Shown one piece after another: positions 20,160 to 30,000 of a stretch of DNA of 64,000 nt. Each line of letters starts with the position of its first letter. The first letter of the stretch is position 1. The translations under genes were made by a program, and so were the position numbers. Below the pieces are notes generated by a model. The model did no database searches, had not been told where the DNA came from, and saw only the letters and a list, made by a program, of their open reading frames with translations. Origin of the DNA: Leptobrachium leishanense (Eukaryota > Chordata > Amphibia > Anura > Megophryidae); the NCBI GenBank assembly GCA_009667805.1, contig CM019065.1, forward strand, positions 155,916,333 through 155,980,332, in the 5' to 3' direction.

Positions 20160-21178
20160 TATGTGAGCTGGGTAATTATCAATGTGTGAGCTGGCTGGGG
20201 CAAATCCATGTGAGAGCTGGCTGGGGCAAATCCATGTGTGAGCTGATGGGGCAAATCCATGTGTGAGCTGATGGGGCAAATCCATGTGTGAGCTGATGGG
20301 GCAAATCCATGTGTGAGCTGATGGGGCAAATCCATGTGTGAGCTGATGGGGCAAATCCATGTGTGAGCTGATGGGGCAAATCCATGTGTGAGCTGATGGG
20401 GCAAATCCATGTGAGCTGGCTGGGGCAAATCCATGTGTGAGCTGATGGGGCAAATCCATGTGTGAGCTGATGGGGCAAATCCATGTGTGAGCTGGCTGGG
20501 GCAAATCCATGTGAGAGCTGGCTGGGGCAAATCCATGTGTGAGCTGATGGGGCAAATCCATGTGTGAGCTGATGGGGCAAATCCATGTGTGAGCTGATGG
20601 GGCAAATCCATGTGTGAGCTGATGGGGCAAATCCATGTGTGAGCTGATGGGGCAAATCCATGTGTGAGCTGATGGGGCAAATCCATGTGTGAGCTGATGG
20701 GGCAAATCCATGTGTGAGCTGATGGGGCAAATCCATGTGTGAGCTGATGGGGCAAATCCATGTGAGCTGGCTGGGGCAAATCCATGTGTGAGCTGATGGG
20801 GCAAATCCATGTGTGAGCTGATGGGGCAAATCCATGTGAGAGCTGGCTGGGGCAAATCCATGTGAGAGCTGGCTGGGGCAAATCCATGTGAGAGCTGGCT
20901 GGGGCAAATCCATGTGAGAGCTGGCTGGGGCAAATCCATGTGTGAGCTGGCTGGGGCAAATCCATGTGTGAGCTGGGGCAAATCCATGTGTGAGCTGGGG
21001 CAAATCCATGTGTGAGCTGGGGCAAATCCATGTGTGAGCTGGGGCAAATCCATGTGTGAGCTGGGGCAAATCCATGAGCTGATGGGGCAGATCCATGTGT
21101 GAGCTGGGGCAAATCCATGTGTGAGCTAAGGCATATCCACGTGTGAGCTAAGGCATATCCACGAGCTGGGGCAATATC
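20160..21178. repeat. Minisatellite, 18-26 bp units, about 40 copies
   Basis: Tandem units of GGGGCAAATCCATGTGTGAGC with spacers GATG, GCTG or none. Units fall into sub-blocks (GATG type 20220-20480 and 20530-20830; GGCT type elsewhere; short units near 20960-21070), which shows stepwise amplification. The repeat is open in all three minus frames, hence long spurious reading frames. Confidence 0.93.
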
Positions 21179-21705
21179 CATTATTACACTATTTCATTCA
21201 GAATATTTATTTTCCGGTTTTCCTCCTCTAAAAACTAGGTGCGTCTTATGGTCAGGTGCGTCTTATGGAGCGAAAAATACGGTATATATTTTGACAGATG
21301 TAGGAGGGAAAATAAATTAAAAAGCAAAACCATTATGTCCGTGAAAAATGCTGGACGTATAAATGCAGTCCGTCTGACCACGTTCCATCACTCACTCACA
21401 AAGCTATGCAGACGTTGCAGACGCAGCGCACTTTGTGCGGCCGTTCTAGTGGTTGTACGTTCTTGCGTCCATGGGCCGTGGCCGTTGTGCGTCCGCAGTT
21501 CAGTGCGGACGTACTTCGTCTTTCGGGCTCCGATTTGCTTTCATGCTATCACGGACATACTTATAGGTGCCATCACAAACATGAACACTACGCTCGTCTG
21601 ACACCAGCCTCAATCAGAATCACGGCTCATATATTAGCCCAAAAAAGGGAAAAGCTCCCAACGCAATATACAAATACAGAAATGATATGAGCAAAGAAAT
21701 ACTTA

Positions 21706-21870
21706 CAGGGTTATTCAGAGAGAGAGAGATGAAAAGCTAGAGAATGGAAAATTCTAGGTCAAAATATCCAAACCAGAAAAATTTCTCCCTTTCATCTCGC
21801 TTTCCAAATCGGCTATTTTGACCTAGAATTTTCCATTCTCCTGATTTTCACCGCTCTCTGAATAACCCGG
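21706..21870. mobile_element. Palindromic MITE flanked by TTA
   Basis: Begins CAGGGTTATTCAGAG and ends CTCTGAATAACCCGG, TTA on both sides. The arms include GAATGGAAAATTCTAGGTCA and its inverse. A close relative is at 52946-53083. Confidence 0.75.
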
Positions 21871-21881
21871 TTAGTCTTTTA

Positions 21882-22346
21882 GGCTAGGGTCAGATGAGCG
21901 CATTTTGTACGGACTCTGCGTCCGTGCAGTATGGAGGTACTTTCTGACTGACGACAAGGTAGTGGCCACACAGTCTGTTTTTATGACTGACGATATATAT
22001 ATTTTTTTTTTTTAGATTTAAACTTTTTTTATTTTGAATAAAGGTCACTTATACATCAGCAGAAGGCCACGCAGGGCCAAAAGAACAGTTCAGCAGAACA
22101 CAGCAAAGACATAAGCAAAGGAGGTCTTAGTTGGGGGGAGGGGGAGTTATCAATAGCAACAAATCTTAGCTTGTGGGACAGGGAAAAGAACGAGAAGAAA
22201 AAATAAAATTAGTAAAAGATGGGGGAGGGTAGAGGTTGTCAATTATATCAACCAAAAAGGGGACTGACGATATTTTTGACTGAAGTAGATGGGAAATCAA
22301 AAACCATTTTGTCCGTCAAAAATGCTGGACGTATAAATGCAGTCCT
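21882..22346. mobile_element. Harbinger-like element, right end lost
   Basis: Begins GGCTAGGGTCAGATGAGCG after TTA. It matches the copy ending at 13931 up to GGACGTATAAATGCAGTCC, after which the sequence becomes unrelated. It is interrupted by the retroposed segment at 21997-22261. Confidence 0.65.
21997..22261 (-). mobile_element. Retroposed segment with poly(A) tail
   Basis: Flanked by a 12-bp direct repeat GACTGACGATAT (21985-21996, 22262-22273). On the minus strand it ends with an AATAAA-type signal and an A-tail, the signs of LINE-driven reverse transcription. The source is a 3' piece of a LINE or of a host mRNA; I could not tell which. Confidence 0.75.
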
Positions 22347-23706
22347 AAACAAAATTGTATATAACACCTTAGATGTTACAGTGCTCGGCGCTATGCGGTT
22401 ATATACCAGAGATTATGTGAGGAGAGAGTTATGTAATCACGCAGCTCACCACAAGGTGTGTCTCTCACCCTTATAGACCATATGTTATAAAAAATACAAA
22501 CGTATTCTTAGGGAGCGCAGGAAAAATAGATAGAAGTTTCTTGCACAGAACAGGTTTGCAGGATATTTGGTTGGATCCAGAGTTTACACTATAATAAAAG
22601 ATCGAGAACAATCGTGCAATACTGTATATACAGGTATAAACAGGTATGAGGTTTGGGGAAAATCACTCACAAACGGGGAACCAATAGGTTCGTGTAAGAC
22701 GCAGATAAGCCTCTATGGGGGGCTTCTCCCATCAGGTGGTTCTTGATGGATAGACAAATGATATCGTATTCTGGATTTCACCGACGTGATGACCTCAGAA
22801 TAGAAGGGTATACATAGCGTAATACCGTTAACACATGTATATATATATTTTCTCTGAGTTGGATTTACTCACGTATTACTGAGCCTCCCAACGAGTGGCT
22901 CAGTAGTCGAGCAGAGGACCACTTTCACCGTGGGGGGTCCTACCCTTGAACCGATGGCAGTGCGTTCCGGTCTGCTGGGAAGGGTCTGTTGTTTTCCAAA
23001 AAATAAAGGTTAACTCCCAGATGATTAAAAAGAGGGGTTTATTATTAAAAAATTCCTTAACAATTAAAAAACTAAATAATAAATGACAAAAGGGTTGAAA
23101 TGAGCAGTTTAAAATAAACAAATATGATAAACCAAAAAATAAATAAAATAAAAGGCAAAATAAAAATAAATAAATAAAAATACAAAATAAGATCCGAAAA
23201 TGAATAAACAAAATAAGATCCGAAAATGAATAAAATAAGATCCGAGACGCGTTTCCCTCGCCAGCCTGCGAGTTTCATCAGTCGGTAGTTTTATAGCTGT
23301 AGGCAGAAGTTATTTATAGTCCTTTCAGTTCGGAAACGAAAAGTTTTACAGGTGGCGTGCGTGTCAGCGCGCAGTATGCGTTCCAAACGGTTGTCGGAGC
23401 CTTCTGATGACGTATATCTTCCTCCAAGCCTAGTATCGGAACCAAGTGTGTCGCTTCTCGTTACGCATACGTGAGTCTTTCATTCTAATGGAAACAGACT
23501 CACTTTGCGAATTCCATTAGCCAAAAACAAACTATGAACGCTTAACTATAAGAACAAATATAAGTCACTTTAGAGAGGTATTAACCAGATGGGGTATTAA
23601 GGTCCCTTCATTAATAACAGATTAAGCGAGAAGAAGGTCTAAACTCTTATTAGACAATATAAAGGGAGAAGTAAAAAGATTACAAACGTAATGACAATGA
23701 GAACAT
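22347..23706 (-). other. Probable 3' part of the Penelope-like element, with A+T-rich DNA
   Basis: Lies downstream of the Penelope-like frame on its strand. Holds a low-complexity A/T stretch (23030-23230, with repeated AAAATAAGATCCGA) and a G+C-richer block around 23225-23300 (GAGACGCGTTTCCCTCGCC). The exact 3' border was not found. Confidence 0.4.
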
Positions 23707-25020
23707 TCATGTATACAAAAAGTGGCAGACCTCAAAATCTGTATTTAACCCATTTGGGGCCAAAGTGTCTAAATTATAGATCCATCTCATTTCAGTTTTG
23801 ATACGTTTTAAATCTATATTAGTACCTCTCCAATCGCGCTTAATTTTTTCAATACCCATAAACTCCAAGCCTCTAGGGCTGCAATTATGAGCATCTCCAA
23901 AATGAGCAGAAACACTATGTTTTATATATCCTCTGGTGATATTACAGAGGTGCTCATTGATTCTAATGTATAAAGGTCGCGATGTTTGTCCTATGTATTT
24001 TTTTCCGCATGGACATTTAAGTAAATAGATTAGATTTTTAGTGTGACAAGTAATTATGTCCTTTATTCTATAATTAGATCCTTTAATGCCTGCATCAAAA
24101 TTTGTTATTGTTCTTTTTTTACTTATAGTCTTTCGGCACGATATACATTGACCGCAGCCGTAAAAGCCCGGAGTTATTCCAAAAAAGCGTTCTGGTCCCT
24201 GTACATCATTGGTTCTGATATAACTGTGGACTAAATCGTTATTTAAATTATTGCCCCCTCTAAAGATGATTTTAGGTTTTTCAGGTAAAATACCATTAAG
24301 AATTGGGTCATTGGTTAAAACTGGCCAATACTTTTCAATCGACTTTTTAATTAATTTATTGTCCATATTATAGTCCATAATAAATGGGATCTCTTTATAT
24401 TCTTCGTCTTCTCGGTGTCTATATTGTAACAAAGAATCTCTACTTAATTTAAGAACTTCTCTTTTCATTCCATCTAAAAATACATTATTATAACCTTTCT
24501 CCCTAAATTGGTCAACAAGTTTCTCAGCCTGGTGAAGATATTGTTCTACATCTGTACAGTTTCTGCGAATGCGCAGTAGTTGACCTTTTGGAATCGCCTT
24601 TAGCCACGGGGGATAGTGTCCACTACTTGTGGGAATATAATTATTGACCTGCACTGTTTTAAAGAAAGTACGGGTTTTTATTTCATTCTCTTCCACATAT
24701 ATAGTCAGATCGAGGAAATCAACCTGAGTTGGACTGATGTTTGAATCCAACTTAATTCCTAGTTCGTTATTATTTAGGTGGGAGATAAAACTCTCCAGTT
24801 CTTGTCTTTCGCCCTGCCAGATGATCAGGACGTCATCTATATACCTTCTATAGAGGACGAGGTTAGGCCCCCAGTCATGCCCAGTCCATACCACACTGGA
24901 TTCCCAGTGGGCCATGAACAGATTGGCATAACTGGGGGCGAACCTCGTCCCCATAGTTGTCCCATTAACTTGGAGATAAAAGTCTCCTCCATACCAAAAG
25001 TAATTATTTTTAAGGATCAA
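23707..25020 (-). CDS. Penelope-like element: reverse transcriptase and GIY-YIG endonuclease, 5' truncated
   Basis: 437 codons without a stop. The RT part shows GTRFAPSYANLFMAHWE and the catalytic YIDDVLIIW, followed by DFLDLTIYVE. A Cys-rich linker (CGQCISC) comes next. The C-terminal part has the GIY-YIG endonuclease signature: LIYLLKCPCGKKYIGQTSR, then LYIRINEHL and HFGDAHNC. This order is diagnostic for Penelope-like elements, which use the endonuclease to nick target DNA and prime reverse transcription. The N-terminal third of RT is missing because the copy is 5' truncated. The open frame suggests fairly recent insertion. It is unlikely to act alone, since the start is lost. Confidence 0.93.
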   Translation of the reverse strand: MILKNNYFWYGGDFYLQVNGTTMGTRFAPSYANLFMAHWESSVVWTGHDWGPNLVLYRRYIDDVLIIWQGERQELESFISHLNNNELGIKLDSNISPTQVDFLDLTIYVEENEIKTRTFFKTVQVNNYIPTSSGHYPPWLKAIPKGQLLRIRRNCTDVEQYLHQAEKLVDQFREKGYNNVFLDGMKREVLKLSRDSLLQYRHREDEEYKEIPFIMDYNMDNKLIKKSIEKYWPVLTNDPILNGILPEKPKIIFRGGNNLNNDLVHSYIRTNDVQGPERFFGITPGFYGCGQCISCRKTISKKRTITNFDAGIKGSNYRIKDIITCHTKNLIYLLKCPCGKKYIGQTSRPLYIRINEHLCNITRGYIKHSVSAHFGDAHNCSPRGLEFMGIEKIKRDWRGTNIDLKRIKTEMRWIYNLDTLAPNGLNTDFEVCHFLYT

Positions 25021-25058
25021 TGGCTAAAGGCGATTCCAAAAGGTCAACTACTGCGCAT
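25021..25058 (+). repeat. Inverted 38-base copy of an internal Penelope segment at the 5' junction
   Basis: Exactly the inverse of 24569-24606, the segment coding WLKAIPKGQLLR. It sits at the truncated 5' end of the element in opposite orientation, so the end was made by template switching or twin priming during integration. Confidence 0.85.
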
Positions 25059-25284
25059 GGTACATCCCATTTTATTATCGTGCCTATAACCTAGAACTCC
25101 TTACTGATTTCCACATCAGGCTCTTACAATCTTGGTAATGTAAGTTGCTAAGTTTATAACATCTCTGGTTAAGTTTGTACCAAGACTGGAATAGAGTCCC
25201 TCATGTGGTGCTAGCACAGGAATTCCACAACTTGCTGCTGGTGATACCATGACCCTTGTATGTGTTAGTCAATTACAGTTAAAG

Positions 25285-25470
25285 TTCCAAGTACTTATAC
25301 AGCGCCAACAGATTCGTCGCACTTTACAATGGGGGGAAGCACAGACAGGTGACATAATAAATGAAATAACACAAGGAACAGAGGGCCCTGCCCATAGGAT
25401 AATTGTCCTGCTAATGCAGCACTTTATACAAGTGCTCAGCCAGACATCCAGTGAGCTCACAATCTAAGGG
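25285..25470 (-). mobile_element. LINE 3' end (CR1/L2-like), inverted
   Basis: Inverse of the block seen at 14990-15135 and 31150-31290: ACAGCGCCAACAGATTCGTC at one end and GAGCTCACAATCTAAGGG at the other. Confidence 0.55.
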
Positions 25471-26620
25471 ACTAAGGCAAGTGAAACAAGAGGGAGCAGG
25501 GGAAGTGTGGAGATAATTACCAGAAACAATATAGCAGACACTGCATAATGATAGACCAAATTCATGGACATTGGTATGGGGCAGTAATATAAAAGGAATT
25601 TGCTAGGGATGCACCGATACCAGGATTTGCATGAGTACTAGGTACTTGTGCAGATGACCCAGATACCGGAAGCCAGCACTGAGCTGACTTGCCGGTATCT
25701 GAGGGGCTGGGGTGGCTGGCAGAATGCTCTAACAGATTTCTACCAGGCCCCTGTGGCTGGAGCTGGAGGTGTTCCATAGAGCAGCCGGCAGCAAAGGTTT
25801 TAGAGTGGATGTTCGCTAGGAACCTGAGCCGCGATCTCGGAGTTCACGAGATCTCAATTTGTGCAAAATCTCGCAAGATCGCAGCCGGCGGTTCCCACCA
25901 AGTGGATGCTCTAAACCTTTGCTGGCATCCACTCGCTGAACAGCGACCAGCCGGGGGGGGGGGGGGGTGGTGGTGTCTGGCAGAATGCCGTTAGAGTGTA
26001 TAGATATATATATATATATATATACTCTACTCTATGAGGTTTGAGGTCTGTGTGTGCAGTGGGTAAATTGGGTGTCTGGCCTTACATTTCAATATTAACA
26101 TAAATTGGACAGGCTTTCAACAAAATCCTAAATTATTTATTGGGAAGCTGTCACATGACTTTAAATAAAAGTACCAGTACCCGGTGTCGGTCTTGTAACT
26201 TGATCGGTGGAGCTCTAGAACTTGCCATTTAAAAGTTGGTTTGATTTGGATGTGGCATAGTAGATGGACTTTTTTATTATTCATATATTAATCAAGCTTG
26301 TGGTTGCGGAGTGTAATATTTGCATGTGTGGTTCAAACCAATCACATAGCAATATTCATGTTGCCCTCTCTGGTTTCAGTTGGAGCAGTTAAAAGTCGTG
26401 CAGCCTCTCTGAGCAACAGTTACTTTTCTCATCGGTTTCTCTTAATAAACCGACACCCGTTTACCCTGCAATTGACGTCTGAGTTTATTGGTACATACAC
26501 ATCAGCAGCACCATAACAAAACATTACAGATAATCGATTTTAGTAGTTTCCTCTTTCTAATAAGAGTCCACAATGAGCATATGAACAGAAACTGACTCTG
26601 TGTTCCTCTGTTTGTTACAG
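25471..26620. other. CDCA2: Non-coding stretch before the first coding exon
   Basis: Has a G run (about 25951-25967), a TA run (26003-26022) and an inverted segment around 25830-25880 (GATCTCGGAGTTCACGAGAT). It ends in a pyrimidine-rich splice acceptor (GTTTGTTACAG). No gene recognised. Confidence 0.5.
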
Positions 26621-27010
26621 GTATCCAAGGGAAGATGACCTCCAGGAATGTCTTGCAAGAGCTCTCCGTCACCTTTTCGGAGCGTCAACATAAGAAGCAT
26701 GACTGCTTAACAGAAGAAAAAGTGTCTATGTCCCTTTCACTTAGCCAGCCAACCCCATCACTTAGTACGCCTGTTGAATGTGCTGCCAGCGATGACCATA
26801 AAGAAAACCATATTCCAGCTGACAGCAGGCTTTTTGCTAAAGAGGCTTCAATGTATGAGAAAAATGCCACGGATAGTGACTTTACTACACCAAAAAGGGT
26901 ATCAGCTGGGACTAATCTGCCTGGGGCCAAAAGCCTTACTTCAATCGACCTCTCCAAAGTCACTGTGGCTGATTTAGGTATCTCTCCTGAGAGTTTTACC
27001 AAGTTTTCGG
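26621..27010 (+). CDS. CDCA2: CDCA2 coding exon 1 (with 14 bases of 5' UTR)
   Basis: Acceptor TTTGTTACAG|GTATCC. ATG at 26635 is the first in the exon and is followed by [17 protein letters not shown]. Donor TTTTCGG|GTAAGC, phase 1. It encodes 125 residues plus one base, including a KEN-box-like HKENHI, a possible APC/C degron. Confidence 0.88.
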
Positions 27011-30000
27011 GTAAGCATCGTAGTATACAACTTCACATCGTTTTGATGAACATATCTTGGACTATTGCTCGTGTCAAAGCAGTCAAACCTATCTTAATAA
27101 AGCGAGACTTTCAAAATCCACACAGATTTTGATTTGCATTTAAATTCTATCTAAACAATTTCATAGCCAAATCTAGGCTGTATATGCAAATTTTGATAAA
27201 TTCAAGTTTGCGTAGAAGAAAAAAACAATATTAGTCGGGCACAAAACATTTCAATTCAATTTTTATTTTACTTTTTGCTTGTTTTTAAAATCAAAATGTT
27301 TTCCTGATTAGGAAATAACAGGGGTTTTTCATATTTTTTTTTGTAGTCAGAGAATAATTACTGGTCTTGACAAATCCAGGTAGCCAACGGCTCTCAGAAT
27401 TTAACCTCTGACTCAAAAAAATTCAGGTAATTTCTACCCAGATTATAGAAAATTATTACCTCATTATTTAAAATGTGTACCATATCCAAAGAATTCGTAG
27501 ACTGCCTTAGCCTGTTCTTTGTTGAGTCTTGCGTGAGTAACAGTCATGTGAGCATTATCAATAATGCATATTAAAAAGCTAAATTACTGGTACCAGCAGT
27601 TGTTATTAAGTACTGGTTTCCTTGCATCTTCTCCCAATGGTTCAGTGGAGAGCAAGCACAACCAGGGATTTCTGTTTGCTGCTTATGTCAGACACAACCA
27701 GTTTGTTTTTATTAGTTCCACTACTGTTGAAAACTAATCACCAGACCCTGGGGACTGCCAATGGGTAGAGGAGCTGTACTGCTGGTGTTTTATCCTTGGA
27801 GCTGGAGTCCTGTGTCAGCACTCCACCATCCTTGCCATCCCTTCCTTTTGGTCCTGTCCTTTTCCCAAACTCGCTACCACACTAGGGTCTGGTCCCTTGC
27901 CCAAATTCATTCTCTCCCACCTCCCGTCCCTTCTCCCTTTCAATTTGTTCATGAAATTATTTTAAAGGGAAACCCTAGGCATCCTGACCACTTTAGTTTA
28001 TTAAAGTGGTCAGGCTGCTTGGCGTGCTGTCCACTTCTTACCCTGCTTTTTTGCTGGCGTGTCTGAGTGCAGCATTCATTCAGTTACAAAGCTGCCATGG
28101 ACTTGAGCTCCGCACGCAGTATCAATCGATCACTCTGACCTGACACTCGTGTCCGTTTTGAGCAAAAAGTACACAAATTTCATGAGATACCCAATTTTCG
28201 TTTGTATGCACGCTACACAAATTGCGTAAGAAAAAGGGGTGAAAGGGAGGGATCGATTTTGTTTTATTTTTTTAACAGCGTTCTTTTTATGTAAATAATT
28301 TTCTTCTATCTTTATCCGATGAAACGATTAATCGGCCAACTAATCGAATATGAAAATAGTCATTAGTTGCAGCCCTAGTGTTAAGATTAGGTGGCAAATG
28401 CTTGTATTTCTGTACTTCACTGCATCCTGCAATACTCTGGTGATATACAATATATGTTACTCTAGATGCGTGACATTATCTCTTTTATCGTGGTTTTTTT
28501 TTTTTTTTTTTTTTTTGTCCGGTACAGGAAAATCCCCCAAATCCCTGCAAAAACACAGGCGTAGATCCACAATTGGTGTCCGGGGCTCGCCAGAGATGAA
28601 CTTCCTGATCCGTCAGATTGCTCTGCAGAGAAGCAAGGTGAAACCAGAGCCGGATTATTTGGTAAATAGAAATTGTTTTTCAAATTTAATCCAACAGTGT
28701 TTTTTATTTTATGTAATTTATTGTATATTATTATATTGAGGGGGGGGGAAGAGTACACAGGAGTCTGTCCACTACAAACACAACGATATCCATGAGTAAA
28801 CAGAGATCTAGGTCTAGTGTTCCAATCCGTGACATTCAGCCTTCCTTTACATGGTGAAGAAACAAGAGCAAAGTTAGGACTGAAATTAATCTTTATCAAG
28901 TTATTGCTTGTTGTTTTTCACAAATGACAGGAAGGCTTATGTTTACGGACTAGAGTTTTTGTTGAAGGTCTTTTTTTAACCACAAACTACAGAATTCAAT
29001 ACAAACTGGCAAAAATTTAAAGACCCTATAAGCAAATAGTTCTTCAGTGTCCTTCCACTGACATTGCACAAGATCACGTTGGTCTTGCACTCTTCTTCAC
29101 GGAGTCCTATGAAGTACAGGTGAAGATACAGGCATACAACAGTGCTACCAGTATCCATTAGCTGCTCCCTTATAATACGAGCTGAACTCCTATTGTAGCT
29201 GCTCGCTCGTAATAGGGAGCCGCTAATGTTTAATGACTCCACCCAATGTTTTGCATTTGTGGTTTCCTGTTACCATCTCAGCTTGAGTAGTGGCCATAGT
29301 CTGGATGCGTAAACAATAATTCCAGATTTGGAATCTATTCTTGGATCAAATAAACTATATTTTAATTCTTTTGCTTCTGCAGTCAAGTCCATTTACATCT
29401 CCTAAAAATTCTCTACTAAAGAGCAAGATGTCCGCCTTCAAAGATGCCTTCCAGACAGTTGATGAGAACGAAGGAAATGCTCCTTTTCCTGGACCTTCAG
29501 ATGTGAACCAATCTAAAAATGGTGAGGGAGGAAAAGGTTTAGGTTATAGATGCGCCAATTCTAAATTCTATATACATACTAGGAATGTCCTGATCGTGAT
29601 TTTCAGGACCTCAATCCTGGCTGTGTGGTATTTGGGAATGACCAATACGGTATGATCTGCAGACAGACCAGACATCCCTTACGAAAGGGAAACCCAAAGC
29701 CTCTGCATTCACTCACTGTGCCTTCCTTGCCTCCTCCATGTCTTGCAAGCAGGCAGGGAAGACTCTGTGAGTCAATGTCGAGCCTCCAAGACTGCAGCAC
29801 GGAGTCTTGCTGACCAAGATGTATCGCACAGTTCTTCCCCGTACACAAATAATAGTGATTTATATAGGTTCACTATTGCACTTATTTTGTTCTTTATCAT
29901 TTCAATCACAAATTATTATGTACTTCTGATTATTTGTATATAATATGTAATTATTAACAGCACTTTTGAATAAGTACTAAATCCATGCTTATTTGTTATT

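Larger units (their letters stand above)
19377..21282. mobile_element. TA-flanked DNA transposon with CCGTATTTTT ends, carrying a minisatellite
   Basis: Inverted ends CCGTATTTTTCGCTCCATAA and its complement, flanked by TA (19375-19376 and 21283-21284). The interior has a small hairpin (19836-19893, ending in a second copy of the terminal motif), a palindrome of about 230 bp and a 1-kb minisatellite. No transposase is present. A second, inverted copy is at 34079-34862. Superfamily not assigned. Confidence 0.75.
19266..21609. mobile_element. Outer Harbinger-like element of a triple nest
   Basis: Begins GGCTAGGGTCAGACGAGCG after TAA and ends CGCTCGTCTGACACCAGCC before TCA. The interior parts (GTCCGTGCA, GGACGTATAAATGCAG) match the related copies at 13568 and 21882. 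The middle is displaced by the TA-flanked element at 19377-21282. Confidence 0.7.

Noticed and set aside
20160..21178. CRISPR-like look of regular short repeats
   Set aside because: Units are tandem with no unique spacers, and the DNA is vertebrate.
19883..21181. Open reading frame of 432 codons, with two others in other frames
   Set aside because: It is the minisatellite read in frames that lack stops; the peptide is a simple repeat (DLPHQLTHGFAPS type), and all three frames are open for the same reason.
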